A stretch of DNA of 64,000 nt from contig FZPE01000003.1 in NCBI GenBank assembly GCA_900188465.1, forward strand, positions 186,001-250,000. Direction: 5' to 3'. The position numbers and the translations under genes are program-made. The notes under the pieces are model-generated. The model saw nothing but the letters and a program-made list of their open reading frames with translations, was not told the origin of the DNA and did no database searches. Of the stretch, positions 28,084-36,728 are shown piece after piece (within the stretch, counting starts at the first letter, position 1; each line of letters opens with the position of its first letter). This stretch comes from Micrococcales bacterium KH10 (GTDB lineage Bacteria; Actinomycetota; Actinomycetes; Actinomycetales; Cellulomonadaceae).

Positions 28084-29151
28084 GTGCCCGATGAAGCATC
28101 GGTCGCACCGCAGTGGCAACCGGATATCCTCGGCGTACGTTTCGAGTCACTCACGTTAGACCTAGGCGAGGATGACGAAGGTCCACTCGTCGCCACCCTG
28201 GTGCGAAGCCTGCCTAGGCCAGTGCCATTCGGCTGGTTGCGCAATGATCCCCGGCCACTCAGCGATGTCGACGTGCTCTATATCCACGGCTGGTCGGATT
28301 ACTTCTTCCAATACCCGCTCGCCGATTTCTTCACCGACCGCGGTGCCCGCTTCTTCGCAATTGACCTGCGTAAATACGGTCGTAGTTTGCGGGAAGGACA
28401 GACTCCCGGATATGTCACCGACCTCACTGACTACGACCAAGAGATCGAAGCGGCCTTGAAGATCATCAAGGCGAACTCGTCCAAAAATACCCCGCCGCGG
28501 CGGCTCTTCCTGTTGGGCCATTCCACCGGCGGCCTGACCTTGAGCCTGTGGGCGTCACGCCATCGCGGCGCTGCGGACGCGCTGATCCTGAACTCCCCCT
28601 GGCTGGAATTCCAACTCAGTTCGGTAGTCCGTTCCGCGATCACTCCCCTCGTGAATCTGCACGCAACAGTCCGCCCACACGAATCAGTGCCGCAAGTTGA
28701 TCTGGGATTTTACGCACGAGCTCAAAGCACCGTCATTGACCCAGACGAACCTTTCGCGATCAACGAAGCCTGGCGTCCAGAACAAGCTGCCGCGGTGCGC
28801 GCGGGGTGGCTAGGGGCCATACTTTCGGGTCATGCCGCAGTTCACAGCGGTCTGGACATCGACGTCCCGATTTGTGTTTTGTTATCGGCGCGCAGCGGCA
28901 CCCCGACACGTTGGAGCGAAGACCTGGCGCGCGTCGACAGCGTGCTCGTCGTGGACGATATTGCGCGAGCCGCACTGAAATTGGGCTCGTCCGTCACGGT
29001 CGAACGTATTGAAGGCGCGCTCCACGACGTGTTCATCTCCGAACGCGGTGCCCGCCGCGAAGCGTATAACCGCATGGATCGCTGGTTGCGGGGCGTGAAC
29101 GATGCCACACGTCGGTCGGCAACCGCACCGTCGACCAACGATGCGTCCTAG
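28084..29151 (+). CDS. Alpha/beta hydrolase (monoacylglycerol lipase/S33-like)
   Basis: 355 residues. The nucleophile elbow LLGHSTGG (Ser near residue 146), the oxyanion segment YIHGWSDYFFQ and a late His in GALHDVFIS give a Ser-Asp-His triad of the Hydrolase_4 group. No signal peptide. GTG at 28084 is preferred to GTG at 28075 because GAGGAGG (28069-28075) is eight bases upstream of the former and overlaps the latter. Probably a lipase/esterase; substrate unknown. Convergent with zur, stops overlapping by four bases. Confidence 0.85.
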   Translation: MPDEASVAPQWQPDILGVRFESLTLDLGEDDEGPLVATLVRSLPRPVPFGWLRNDPRPLSDVDVLYIHGWSDYFFQYPLADFFTDRGARFFAIDLRKYGRSLREGQTPGYVTDLTDYDQEIEAALKIIKANSSKNTPPRRLFLLGHSTGGLTLSLWASRHRGAADALILNSPWLEFQLSSVVRSAITPLVNLHATVRPHESVPQVDLGFYARAQSTVIDPDEPFAINEAWRPEQAAAVRAGWLGAILSGHAAVHSGLDIDVPICVLLSARSGTPTRWSEDLARVDSVLVVDDIARAALKLGSSVTVERIEGALHDVFISERGARREAYNRMDRWLRGVNDATRRSATAPSTNDAS

Positions 29152-29555
29152 TCCTGTTTTGCCTGGCAATCGGCACAGCGACCAAAGACATCCAGAACAT
29201 GTCTGATCGGTGTGAAGCCGTGGGTTGACGAGACCTGTTCCAGCCAACCTTCCACCGGTGGGTCGATCTCCACAGCGGTGCCGCAGTCCACACAAATCAA
29301 GTGATGGTGGTGCCCATCCACGTCCTCGCAGGCCCGGAACAGTTGCATGCCTTCTTCGGTGTAAATCGCGTCTGCTTCGCCGGTTCGCACCATATCGGCA
29401 AGCACCCGGTAGACCGTGGCAAGCCCGACCGCATCGCCACGGCCGCGCAATTGGGCATGCAGGTCTTGAGCCGAGATAAATCCAGGCTCTTGTTCCAGAC
29501 CTGTGCGCACGGCCGTGCGCTGGCGGGTATTTCGTTGCGGTGGTGACTTCGTCAT
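29148..29555 (-). CDS. zur: Fur-family zinc uptake regulator
   Basis: 135-residue DNA-binding repressor: winged helix (RQRTAVRTGL, SAQDLHAQLRGRG, GLATVYRVLADM), regulatory HHHHLICVDCG and C-terminal CADCQ, giving the two CxxC pairs of the structural zinc site. The absence of further His-rich extensions and the resemblance to FurB/Zur favour zinc over iron or peroxide sensing. ATG at 29555 follows GAAGG; an in-frame ATG at 29567 is also possible. Confidence 0.85.
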   Translation of the reverse strand: MTKSPPQRNTRQRTAVRTGLEQEPGFISAQDLHAQLRGRGDAVGLATVYRVLADMVRTGEADAIYTEEGMQLFRACEDVDGHHHHLICVDCGTAVEIDPPVEGWLEQVSSTHGFTPIRHVLDVFGRCADCQAKQD

Positions 29556-29606
29556 CGCTGCCTTCATTGCCGGACCTAGTTCATGGACGAGTTGCCTCGC
29601 ACCGAT

Positions 29607-29981
29607 TTACTCGGCGCTGGCTGCTTCCTCTTCTGCAAGCGAAGCATGTACCTGCGCCATGTCAAGATCCTTCACTGCGCCGATCACTTCTTCAAGTTGT
29701 GGTGCGCGCAGGGCTCCTGGCTGCGAGAAGACGAGCACGCCCTCACGAAAGGCCATGATCGTTGGAATCGATGTGATACCGGCGGCCGCTGCAAGTTGCT
29801 GCTCAGCCTCAGTATCGAGTTTTCCGAAGACGATGTCCTCGTACTTCTCCGAAGCCGCCTCAAAAATAGGAGCAAACTGGCGGCAAGGCCCACACCATTC
29901 GGCCCAGAAGTCAACAAGGACGATGTCGTTGTCTTTGACGAGTGAAGTGAAGTTGTCCTTGGTGATCTCGACGGTTGCCAT
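29607..29981 (-). CDS. trxA: Thioredoxin
   Basis: Cytosolic disulfide reductase of 124 residues with WAEWCGPC near residue 30 and the cis-Pro loop ITSIPT. A short acidic/alanine-rich tail extends beyond the usual 105-110 residues. GAGAGGACACT precedes the ATG. No reductase is adjacent; this is likely the housekeeping copy, distinct from the one in the arsenic operon. Confidence 0.93.
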   Translation of the reverse strand: MATVEITKDNFTSLVKDNDIVLVDFWAEWCGPCRQFAPIFEAASEKYEDIVFGKLDTEAEQQLAAAAGITSIPTIMAFREGVLVFSQPGALRAPQLEEVIGAVKDLDMAQVHASLAEEEAASAE

Positions 29982-30166
29982 AGTGTCCTCTCATTGCGCG
30001 CGGCGATCGTAATCGCACGCCCGTGCCGTTGTTTTCTGTGTACCAAGTGGCCGACAGTGATACCTGTGGGCCACCGCGATACACCCATCGTCTCCAATAA
30101 CACCGTCAGTGTGCCAGATAGTCCCGCACTGTGGATAAGACACCGCCGAGTTGTAAGGTCATACCC

Positions 30167-30934
30167 ATGATCGAACTGAAAACCCCCGGAGAAATCGAAG
30201 CGATGCGTGCCACCGGACAAGTGGTCGCCCGGGCGCTAGAGGCCATGCGTCAGGTCAGTGCACCGGGCGTGTCATTGCTCGAGTTGGACGAGGCCGGCCG
30301 CGACGTATTGCGCGAAGCGGGCGCGACCTCGCCATTTTTGGGTTACCACCCGAACTGGGCACCGAGCCCTTTCCCCGGTGTGGTGTGTGCTTCAGTCAAC
30401 GACGCGATCGTGCACGGGGTGCCGAATGCGTCGCAGTTGCGCGACGGAGACCTGGTTTCACTTGACTTCGGGGCGGTGCTCGACGGGTGGTGCGGTGACT
30501 CGGCCATCAGTTTTATCGTGGGTGAGGGATCTGCAACCGATCTGACTCTGATCGACGCGACACGTCAGGCGCTCGAAGCCGGGATCGCCGCAGCCACGGT
30601 CGGCAACACAATTGGTGACATTGGTCATGCCGTCGATGCGGTGGCCCGCAAGAATCGTCTGGGGAACCTGGCCGACCATGGTGGTCACGGCATCGGCCGC
30701 GAGATGCACATGGAACCGTTCGTTCCCAATCAGGGACGACGAGGTAAGGGACTGCCCCTGACTGCCGGGCTGACTATCGCTATTGAGCCGATGTTCATTG
30801 CCGACGGCCGTTCGGACTACACCTATGACGACGACGGTTGGACGATCCGCAGTACGCATGGAGCCCGGGCCGCACACTTCGAACACACCATTGCGGTGAC
30901 CGAGGACGGCCCAGTGATCTTGACTGCGCTGTGA
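30167..30934 (+). CDS. map: Methionine aminopeptidase, type I
   Basis: Removes initiator Met from new proteins. 255 residues with the five metal ligands in order: Asp in LDFGAVLDGW, Asp in GDSAISF, His in GGHGIGREMH, Glu in IEPMF, and the final Glu in VTEDG. No N-terminal SH3-linker extension. The ATG at 30167 with TAAGGT upstream is used in place of an ORF start 12 codons earlier. A divergent promoter with trxA must lie in 29982-30166. Forms a tandem pair with orn. Confidence 0.94.
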   Translation: MIELKTPGEIEAMRATGQVVARALEAMRQVSAPGVSLLELDEAGRDVLREAGATSPFLGYHPNWAPSPFPGVVCASVNDAIVHGVPNASQLRDGDLVSLDFGAVLDGWCGDSAISFIVGEGSATDLTLIDATRQALEAGIAAATVGNTIGDIGHAVDAVARKNRLGNLADHGGHGIGREMHMEPFVPNQGRRGKGLPLTAGLTIAIEPMFIADGRSDYTYDDDGWTIRSTHGARAAHFEHTIAVTEDGPVILTAL

Positions 30935-30978
30935 CAGGGCCGCAAGACTGTGCGACGAGTCACGGTAGGGTAAAAGGC

Positions 30979-31629
30979 GTGTCTAATAACCAAGCTCCCG
31001 CGGGCCGTATCGTATGGATCGACTGTGAGATGACCGGCCTCGACCTCGAGAACGACGCTCTGATCGAAGTTGCCGCCATCGTCACCGATGCGGATCTGAC
31101 GCCACTGGATGACGGTATCGATGTCGTGATCCGTCCACCTGCTGCGGCCGTGGAGCAGATGGGCGATTTTGTGCGCAATATGCACACCACGTCAGGTTTG
31201 CTTGAAGAACTCGATAACGGCCTGACCTTGTCCGATGCTGAACAGGCGGTGCTCGAGTACGTGCGCAAATGGGTGCCCGAGCCACGAAAAGCGCCATTGG
31301 GCGGCAACTCGGTCGCCACCGACAAGGCGTTCCTGGAACGAGACTTCCCGGAGCTAAGCGCCCACCTGCACTACCGCATCATTGACGTGTCGTCCATCAA
31401 AGAATTAGCACGCCGCTGGTATCCGCGGGTGTACTTCGCATCGCCGGAAAAGCATGGCGGGCACCGTGCATTGGCAGATATTCTGGAGAGCATCGACGAG
31501 TTGCGTTACTACCGTGCGGCACTGTTCCCAGCAGGTGCTGGGCCTGACACTTCGACGGCTCGGGCGATCTCCGCACAGGTCGCTGAGAACTCGTTTTCTG
31601 GGACGATTACAGCGCCAAACGGAAAGTGA
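30979..31629 (+). CDS. orn: Oligoribonuclease
   Basis: Degrades 2-5 nucleotide RNAs to mononucleotides and finishes c-di-GMP turnover. 216 residues of the DEDDh exonuclease fold: IVWIDCEMTGLD at the start, NSVATDKAFLERDFP in the middle, and HGGHRALADI near the end. Start GTG at 30979; the frame is open further upstream across the map end but homology starts here. Confidence 0.95.
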   Translation: MSNNQAPAGRIVWIDCEMTGLDLENDALIEVAAIVTDADLTPLDDGIDVVIRPPAAAVEQMGDFVRNMHTTSGLLEELDNGLTLSDAEQAVLEYVRKWVPEPRKAPLGGNSVATDKAFLERDFPELSAHLHYRIIDVSSIKELARRWYPRVYFASPEKHGGHRALADILESIDELRYYRAALFPAGAGPDTSTARAISAQVAENSFSGTITAPNGK

Positions 31630-31735
31630 CTCTCATCGATTCGGTGATTCAGGAGTTTTAACGCTAGAATCGTCTCCGGTCCGAAACTCCATTGGACCGC
31701 AGTTTCCGGCCTGCTGGTAAGCGAACCGGAAAAAT

Positions 31736-31812
31736 GGTGGGCGTAGCTCAGTTGGTAGAGCGCTGGCTTGTGGTGCCGGATGTCGCGGGTTCGAGTCCCG
31801 TCGTTCACCCCA
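31736..31812 (+). tRNA. tRNA-His (anticodon GTG)
   Basis: Cloverleaf with the extra 5' G (31736) opposite discriminator C (31809), the histidine identity element, and encoded CCA to 31812. Acceptor pairs 31737-31743 with 31802-31808 including two G-T pairs; anticodon loop CTTGTGG; T arm GGGTTCGAGTCCC. The metal island starts directly behind it. Confidence 0.95.
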
Positions 31813-32431
31813 AATGGGAGAGGTTCAAACCCTCGACAAGAGTCTCCACTCTTTGTCCGGTCTGAACCTCTCCCTTCTTCTTCGCTTCCGCGGCCCAGTT
31901 CAGAGCGTTCATCTGCTCCTCGGTGTCGCAGAGCGACCCGAAGGGCCGCTCGTACTCGACTCGCACATCTCCTTCTTCCTCAATGAAGATCCGATGGAAA
32001 AACGCCTGGTTACACAGCCGCCGGTTCGCGTCATCAGCGCGCTGGTAGATGCTGACGATGTTGGCGAGCAGTCCGAGCGAATCATCGAGACGGTCGCGCT
32101 CACTCGTCAGCCGCGAAAGCTCTTTCGTCTCGTTCGCCATGAGTAGATCGAAGTCGGCGTGGATCTTCCCAGCGAGGTCCTGCCGCAGAGCGGGTGACAC
32201 TTCGATCATCTCGTAGTACTTCTCGATGAGCCGTTCGACATCTTCGATGAGCATCGCCTGCCGCGTGCACCCAGTCTTTCCCGAGTACGTTCCCGAACAC
32301 ACAAAATACGCATAGATGTTCCCATGACGGTTCTTCGTATTGGTGATGATCAGGTGTTCACCGCACCGGCCGCAGTAGACCGAGCCCTTCAAGTAGTGGT
32401 CCCCTTCCCGGCCTTTCGACTTGATGCTGAA
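31805..32431 (-). pseudogene. Serine recombinase, C-terminal remnant
   Basis: About 208 codons equivalent to the distal part of a large serine recombinase: the zinc-ribbon YCGRCGEHLI, YFVCSGTYSGKTGC, then a coiled-coil helix (ETKELSRLTSERDRLDDSLG) and a short tail. The N-terminal resolvase domain with the catalytic Ser and the recombinase domain are absent; homology stops near 32431 where unrelated sequence begins. The 3' end runs into the tRNA-His 3' end. Non-functional as a recombinase, and a sign of past integration here. Confidence 0.78.
31816..31874. terminator. Hairpin next to tRNA-His
   Basis: A 12-bp stem (31816-31827 with 31863-31874) encloses an inner imperfect stem GACAAGAG/CTCTTTGTC. 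It lies a few bases after the tRNA-His CCA and inside the 3' end of the recombinase relic. It can terminate tRNA-His transcription; a TTCTTC tract follows. Confidence 0.5.
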
Positions 32432-32439
32432 GCCTGGAA

Positions 32440-32657
32440 GCCCTGACTCGGACGGCTGGACCAAGCTCAGTTGGCAGATGCGCGACGTGCTGTGCGCGCC
32501 AGACGCGACCCTGACCGAGAGCTCCTCAGGGGCCGAGGCGATGCAGCTTCTCTCCGAGTTCCTTACTGACGCGGAGCAGCGGCGGGCGAAACTCGAGAAG
32601 CAGCTCGCCGCGGCCGACGAGTTCATCGGCCTGCTGGGCGACCACATCAGGGCATAA
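32440..32657 (+). pseudogene. 3' fragment of an unidentified helical protein gene
   Basis: An open plus-strand frame ends at 32657 with a charged helical segment, AEAMQLLSEFLTDAEQRRAK then LEKQLAAADEFIGLLGDHIR. The sequence before about 32440 belongs to the recombinase relic on the other strand, so only the end of a gene survived the junction. It abuts the stop of chrA exactly. I do not recognise the family; a C-terminal piece of a regulator is possible. Confidence 0.35.
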
Positions 32658-33896
32658 TCACGCCCAGGCGAGATCGATCCCGGCGACGCTCGCGATGATG
32701 CCTGCCGCCGCCCCTGCGAGCACAGCGATCCATGCCGGTAGTTTCCAGACGGTGAGCATGAGGAGGCACCCGAGCGCGATGATCAAGGGGGCGAGTCCGG
32801 TCACTCCGGATGTGATCACGGGCGTCCACAGCGCGGCGGCGAGGATCCCGACCACCGCGGCATTCGCGCCTGCCATCGCTGAGCGGACCGTGGGGTTCCC
32901 GCGGAGGCGCTCCCAGAACGGAAGTACACCGATCAAGAGCAGCAGGCCGGGCAGGAAGACCGCGACGAGGGCGAGGAGCGCCGCGAGCGGTGCCGCCCAT
33001 CCGTCCTGCATCTCGAAGCCGAGGTAGGCGGCGAAGGTGAACAGCGGGCCGGGCACGGCTTGCGCCGCACCGTAGCCGGCGAGGAACTGGTCGTGGCTGA
33101 CCGCGCCCGCGACGGCAGGTTCTGCCTGCAGCAGCGGCAGGACGACGTGCCCGCCCCCGAAAACGAGCGCTCCTGCCCGGGTGAATGCGTCCGCGATCCC
33201 GAACCAGGTGTTCCGCGTCAGCGCAGTGACCACGGGGAGTGTGACGAGCAGAACGCCAAGCACGACCAGGCACGAGGCCCCGAGACGCCGTGAGACGCGT
33301 ACGGCAAGCGGCTCGGAGGCCGCGGCGTCGATCCGCCGGCACCAGAGGATCCCCGAGGCCAGGCCAATGAGGATCGCGGCGAGCTGGCCGAGGTTCCCGG
33401 GCAGCAGCAGCGCCAGCACCGCGGCGGCGACGCCGATCAGGGCGCGGCGGGCGTCGGGCGTGAGCGTTCGGGCCATCCCCAGCACGGCGTGCGCGACAAC
33501 CGCCACGGCGACGGCTTTAAGACCCAAAAGTAACCCCGCGCCGACCGGGCCTTCCAAGGACACCGCGCCGATCGCGAAGAGCACGAGCAGTAGCGCGGAC
33601 GGCAGCGTGAACGCCGCCCATGCCGACAGCGCCCCGCGGAAGCCTGCGCGAACGAGGCCGAGCGCGAAGCCCACCTGGCTCGACGCCGGCCCAGGGAGGA
33701 ACTGGCACAGGGCGACGAGCTCCGCGTACTGCGCGTCGCTCACCCACTTCCGTCTGGCAACGAGCTCCTCGCGGAAGTATCCGAGATGCGCGACCGGGCC
33801 GCCGAACGACGTCACACCGAGCTTCGCAAATGTTCGGAATACCTCGCCGACGCGACCGCGTTCGACCGGAAGGCGTGCGTCCACCATCCGGCTCAC
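32658..33896 (-). CDS. chrA: Chromate transporter (CHR family, two-domain)
   Basis: Inner-membrane chromate efflux protein of 412 residues, the length of two-domain ChrA. The first half has FGGPVAHLGYF and FLPGPASSQVGF; the second half repeats the pattern as VFGGGHVVLPLL and AVPGPLFTFAAYLG. About ten hydrophobic helices. Its ATG overlaps the arsC stop as ATGA, so it is translated as the last gene of the arsenic operon. Known ChrA exports chromate; coupling to ars genes is unusual though not proof of another substrate. Confidence 0.9.
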   Translation of the reverse strand: MSRMVDARLPVERGRVGEVFRTFAKLGVTSFGGPVAHLGYFREELVARRKWVSDAQYAELVALCQFLPGPASSQVGFALGLVRAGFRGALSAWAAFTLPSALLLVLFAIGAVSLEGPVGAGLLLGLKAVAVAVVAHAVLGMARTLTPDARRALIGVAAAVLALLLPGNLGQLAAILIGLASGILWCRRIDAAASEPLAVRVSRRLGASCLVVLGVLLVTLPVVTALTRNTWFGIADAFTRAGALVFGGGHVVLPLLQAEPAVAGAVSHDQFLAGYGAAQAVPGPLFTFAAYLGFEMQDGWAAPLAALLALVAVFLPGLLLLIGVLPFWERLRGNPTVRSAMAGANAAVVGILAAALWTPVITSGVTGLAPLIIALGCLLMLTVWKLPAWIAVLAGAAAGIIASVAGIDLAWA

Positions 33897-34300
33897 TGCC
33901 CGAGCAGCTCCGCCAGGAGCACCTCGACGCGACCCTTGATCTCGTCGCGAATCGGGCGCACCGACTCGATGCCCTGCCCTGCTGGGTCGTCGAGCTTCCA
34001 GTCCTCGTAGCGCTTTCCGGGGAAGAAGGGGCAGGCGTCACCGCAGCCCATCGTGATCACCACGTCGGATGCCTGCACGGCCTCCGTCGTCAGGATCTTC
34101 GGCTGCTCCGCAGTGATGTCGATGCCCACCTCACGCATCGCCTCGACGGCGACGGGGTTGATCTGGTCAGCGGGCATGGATCCGGCGGAGCGGACCTCGA
34201 CGCGGTCACCGGCGAGCTCGCGGAGCCAGCCGGCGGCCATCTGGGAGCGTCCGGCGTTGTGGACGCAGACGAAAAGGACGGAGGGCTTCTGGTCAGTCAT
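33893..34300 (-). CDS. arsC: Arsenate reductase, low-molecular-weight phosphatase fold
   Basis: 135 residues. P-loop VCVHNAGRS supplies the nucleophilic Cys (CX5R), MGCGDACPFFPGKRYEDW carries two further cysteines, and the C-terminal helix is complete. This form resembles corynebacterial ArsC enzymes that can use mycothiol, but the thioredoxin pair in the same operon suggests thioredoxin recycling as an alternative. Reduces As(V) to As(III) for export by Acr3. GAAGGAAAC lies before the ATG, and the stop overlaps chrA. Confidence 0.9.
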   Translation of the reverse strand: MTDQKPSVLFVCVHNAGRSQMAAGWLRELAGDRVEVRSAGSMPADQINPVAVEAMREVGIDITAEQPKILTTEAVQASDVVITMGCGDACPFFPGKRYEDWKLDDPAGQGIESVRPIRDEIKGRVEVLLAELLGQ

Positions 34301-34315
34301 GGCAGTTTCCTTCAG

Positions 34316-35320
34316 TCAGTCGGTGAGAGTAGCGAGGAGCTTGCGGACGCGGCCCTCGATGTCATCGCGGATCGCGGCGACGCCCTCGGGCGAGGCCAGC
34401 GCTGGGTCTCCGACGGCCCAGTCCTCGTAGCGGACCCCGGGGATGATCGGGCAGACGTCGCCGCAGCCCATCGTCACCACCACGTCCGCGGCGCGCACCG
34501 CGTCGTCGGTCAGCGGCTTCGGGAACGCATCCCCCGCTTGCTGTTCGCCTTCGATCTCGGTGAGCAGAGAGCGCAAGTGCGGGTGCACATCCGCCGCAGG
34601 CGTCGACCCGGCGGAGCGGGCGATGACCTTGCCCCCGGCGAGCTGGTTGACAATCGCGGCGGCAAGTTGCGAGCGGCCCGCGTTCTGCACGCAGACGAAC
34701 AGTACCTGCGGCACCGCTGTCACCCGATCTCTGGTCAGATCGGCCAGGCGCTGCCGGGCGAACCGTTCGGTCAGCGGGATCATGTGCGCCGGCAGCTTCG
34801 CTGAACGCACCAGGCCCGCGTAGGACTCGCGCACGATCGCGACCACGAGATCACGGTTCAGCCCGGTCAGCTCGTCCGCGAGTTCCTCGGCGAGGCGGGT
34901 CACGCGGGCGTCCATCTGCTGCAAGGCCTCGGCCCGTGCTGTGGTGTCTTCGGGCTCGTCCATGGCGGCTGCGGCGGGAGCGAACGCGTCAAGGAGAGCC
35001 GTGACGGCGCGCTGCTTGCCTGGCGCGATGCGGTAGTACACCCAGGTGCCGCGCCGCTCGGACAGCAGCATCCCCGTCTCCTTCAGTACCTTCAGATGGT
35101 GGGAGACCGTCGGCTGGGACACGTCGGCGAGCTCGGCGAGGTCGCACACGCAGGACTCTCCGCGAGGGTCGATCGCGATCGCGGAGAGCATCCGCAGACG
35201 CAGCGGATCAGCGAGCGCCTTGAGCGCGCCGGCCACGGTGGTCGCGGCCTCGGTGCCGATGGCATGCGTCGCGGACGGCGCGCACGCCTCCGTGTTGGAG
35301 ATGACGGCGGTATCGGTCAT
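34316..35320 (-). CDS. ArsR-ArsC fusion: arsenic-sensing repressor joined to arsenate reductase
   Basis: 334 residues in one frame. Residues about 25-110 are an ArsR/SmtB winged helix with the As(III) site ESCVCDL and recognition helix SQPTVSHHLKVLKETG. Residues about 115-200 are an all-helical linker (ELADELTGLNRDLVVAIV, PLTERFARQRL) also found at the N-terminus of some actinobacterial ArsC proteins. Residues 205-334 are a complete ArsC (VLFVCVQNAGRSQ, MGCGDVCPIIPG). Start ATG 35320 overlaps the acr3 stop as ATGA. Such fusions let one protein sense As(III) and make it; likely regulates the operator at 37702. Confidence 0.9.
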   Translation of the reverse strand: MTDTAVISNTEACAPSATHAIGTEAATTVAGALKALADPLRLRMLSAIAIDPRGESCVCDLAELADVSQPTVSHHLKVLKETGMLLSERRGTWVYYRIAPGKQRAVTALLDAFAPAAAAMDEPEDTTARAEALQQMDARVTRLAEELADELTGLNRDLVVAIVRESYAGLVRSAKLPAHMIPLTERFARQRLADLTRDRVTAVPQVLFVCVQNAGRSQLAAAIVNQLAGGKVIARSAGSTPAADVHPHLRSLLTEIEGEQQAGDAFPKPLTDDAVRAADVVVTMGCGDVCPIIPGVRYEDWAVGDPALASPEGVAAIRDDIEGRVRKLLATLTD

Positions 35321-36405
35321 GACGTCCTCGATTCGACGGCGTAGGGGTCGGTGCGGAACCAGGCCCGGGCGGCCCAGAGCGAGACGTAGACGAGGCCCAC
35401 GAGCACAGGCACCTCGATCAGGGGGCCGACGACTCCGGCGAGGGCCTGTCCGGAGGCCGCGCCGAAGGTGCCGATCGCGACCGCGATCGCTAACTCGAAG
35501 TTGTTGCCCGCCGCGGTGAACGCGAGCGTCGTCGACCGTGCGTAGCCGAGACCGAGACCCTTGCCGAGCAGCAGCCCCGCGAACCACATCAGGCCGAAGT
35601 AGACCAACAGCGGCAGCGCGATCCGCGCCACATCCAGCGGGCGGGACGTGACCTGCTCACCTTGCAGCGCGAACAGCAGAACGATCGTGAACAGCAGCCC
35701 GTACAGCGCCCACGGGCCGACCGCGGGGAGGAACTTCTCCTCGTACCACGCGCGGCCGCGGCGCTTCTCGCCGATCCACCGTGACGCGAACCCCGCCACC
35801 AGCGGCACGCCGAGGAAGACGAGCACGTTCAGCGCGATCTGCCAGACGGAGACCTCCAGGCCCTGCGCGTCCAGGCCCAGCCAGCCCGGCAGCACCGTGA
35901 GGTAGAACCAGCCCAGCACCGAGAACATCACGACCTGGAAGACGGAGTTGATCGCGACGAGCACAGCCGTGGCCTCGCGATCCCCGCAGGCCAGGTCGTT
36001 CCAGATCACGACCATCGCGATGCACCGCGCCAGGCCCACGATGATGAGCCCGGTCCGGTACTCGGGCAGATCGGGCAGGAAGATCCAGGCGAGAGCGAAC
36101 ATCACCGCGGGGCCCGCCAGCCAGTTCAGCACCAGCGACGAGACCAGCAACTTCTTGTCCCCGGTGACGGCCGCGACCTTGTCATAGCGGACCTTCGCGA
36201 GCACGGGATACATCATCACCAGCAGGCCCAGCCCGATCGGGATCGAGATCCCGCCGACCTCCATTGCGGAGAGCGCGTCGGAAAGCGCTGGCACGAATCG
36301 TCCGAGGAGGAGGCCCGCGACCATGGCGAGGCCGATCCACAGCGGCAGCCACTTGTCTAGGGTGGAGAGCCTCTTCGGGGCGGTACGGGTCAAAGCGTCG
36401 GTCAT
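35317..36405 (-). CDS. acr3: Arsenite efflux transporter Acr3
   Basis: Secondary As(III) exporter of the BASS superfamily, 362 residues with ten membrane helices. GLARCIAMVVIWNDLACGD contains the essential helix-4 cysteine, and AAGNNFELAIAVAIGTFG the conserved Asn-Asn-Phe-Glu of helix 9. ATG at 36405 overlaps the trxA stop by four bases. The upstream frame to 36636 is antisense-like extension without support. Confidence 0.94.
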   Translation of the reverse strand: MTDALTRTAPKRLSTLDKWLPLWIGLAMVAGLLLGRFVPALSDALSAMEVGGISIPIGLGLLVMMYPVLAKVRYDKVAAVTGDKKLLVSSLVLNWLAGPAVMFALAWIFLPDLPEYRTGLIIVGLARCIAMVVIWNDLACGDREATAVLVAINSVFQVVMFSVLGWFYLTVLPGWLGLDAQGLEVSVWQIALNVLVFLGVPLVAGFASRWIGEKRRGRAWYEEKFLPAVGPWALYGLLFTIVLLFALQGEQVTSRPLDVARIALPLLVYFGLMWFAGLLLGKGLGLGYARSTTLAFTAAGNNFELAIAVAIGTFGAASGQALAGVVGPLIEVPVLVGLVYVSLWAARAWFRTDPYAVESRTS

Positions 36406-36728
36406 GCGAGCAGCTCCTCGATCTTCGCGAGGTAGACGGGCTTCGGGTGCGCGCCGATCAGCATGTCGACGCGTTCCCCGTCCCGGTAGAAGCCGAGGGT
36501 CGGGATCGAGGTCACGCGGGCCGCGGCCACAGTCTCGGGATTCTGGTCGGCGTCGAGCTTCACGATCTTCACCCGGCCCGCGTACTCGCCGGCGAGCTGG
36601 TCCAGGATCGGGACGATCGCCTTGCACGGCCCGCACCAGGTCGCCCAGATATCGACCACGACGGGCAGCTCGGATTCGAGCACTTCAGCCTGGAAAGTGG
36701 CGTCGGTGACGGGGGTGACGGTGCTCAT
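36402..36728 (-). CDS. trxA: Thioredoxin of the arsenic operon
   Basis: 108 residues, [11 protein letters not shown] near residue 30 and [12 protein letters not shown]. Placed between trxB and acr3 with ATGA overlaps on both sides, so it is presumably dedicated to re-reducing the arsenate reductases made by the same transcript. GGAGG within the end of trxB precedes ATG 36728. Confidence 0.92.
   Translation of the reverse strand: MSTVTPVTDATFQAEVLESELPVVVDIWATWCGPCKAIVPILDQLAGEYAGRVKIVKLDADQNPETVAAARVTSIPTLGFYRDGERVDMLIGAHPKPVYLAKIEELLA

Noticed and set aside
33620-34804. 394-codon plus-strand ORF opposite chrA, arsC and arsRC
   Set aside because: It spans three well-supported genes on the other strand and has no domain or ribosome site.
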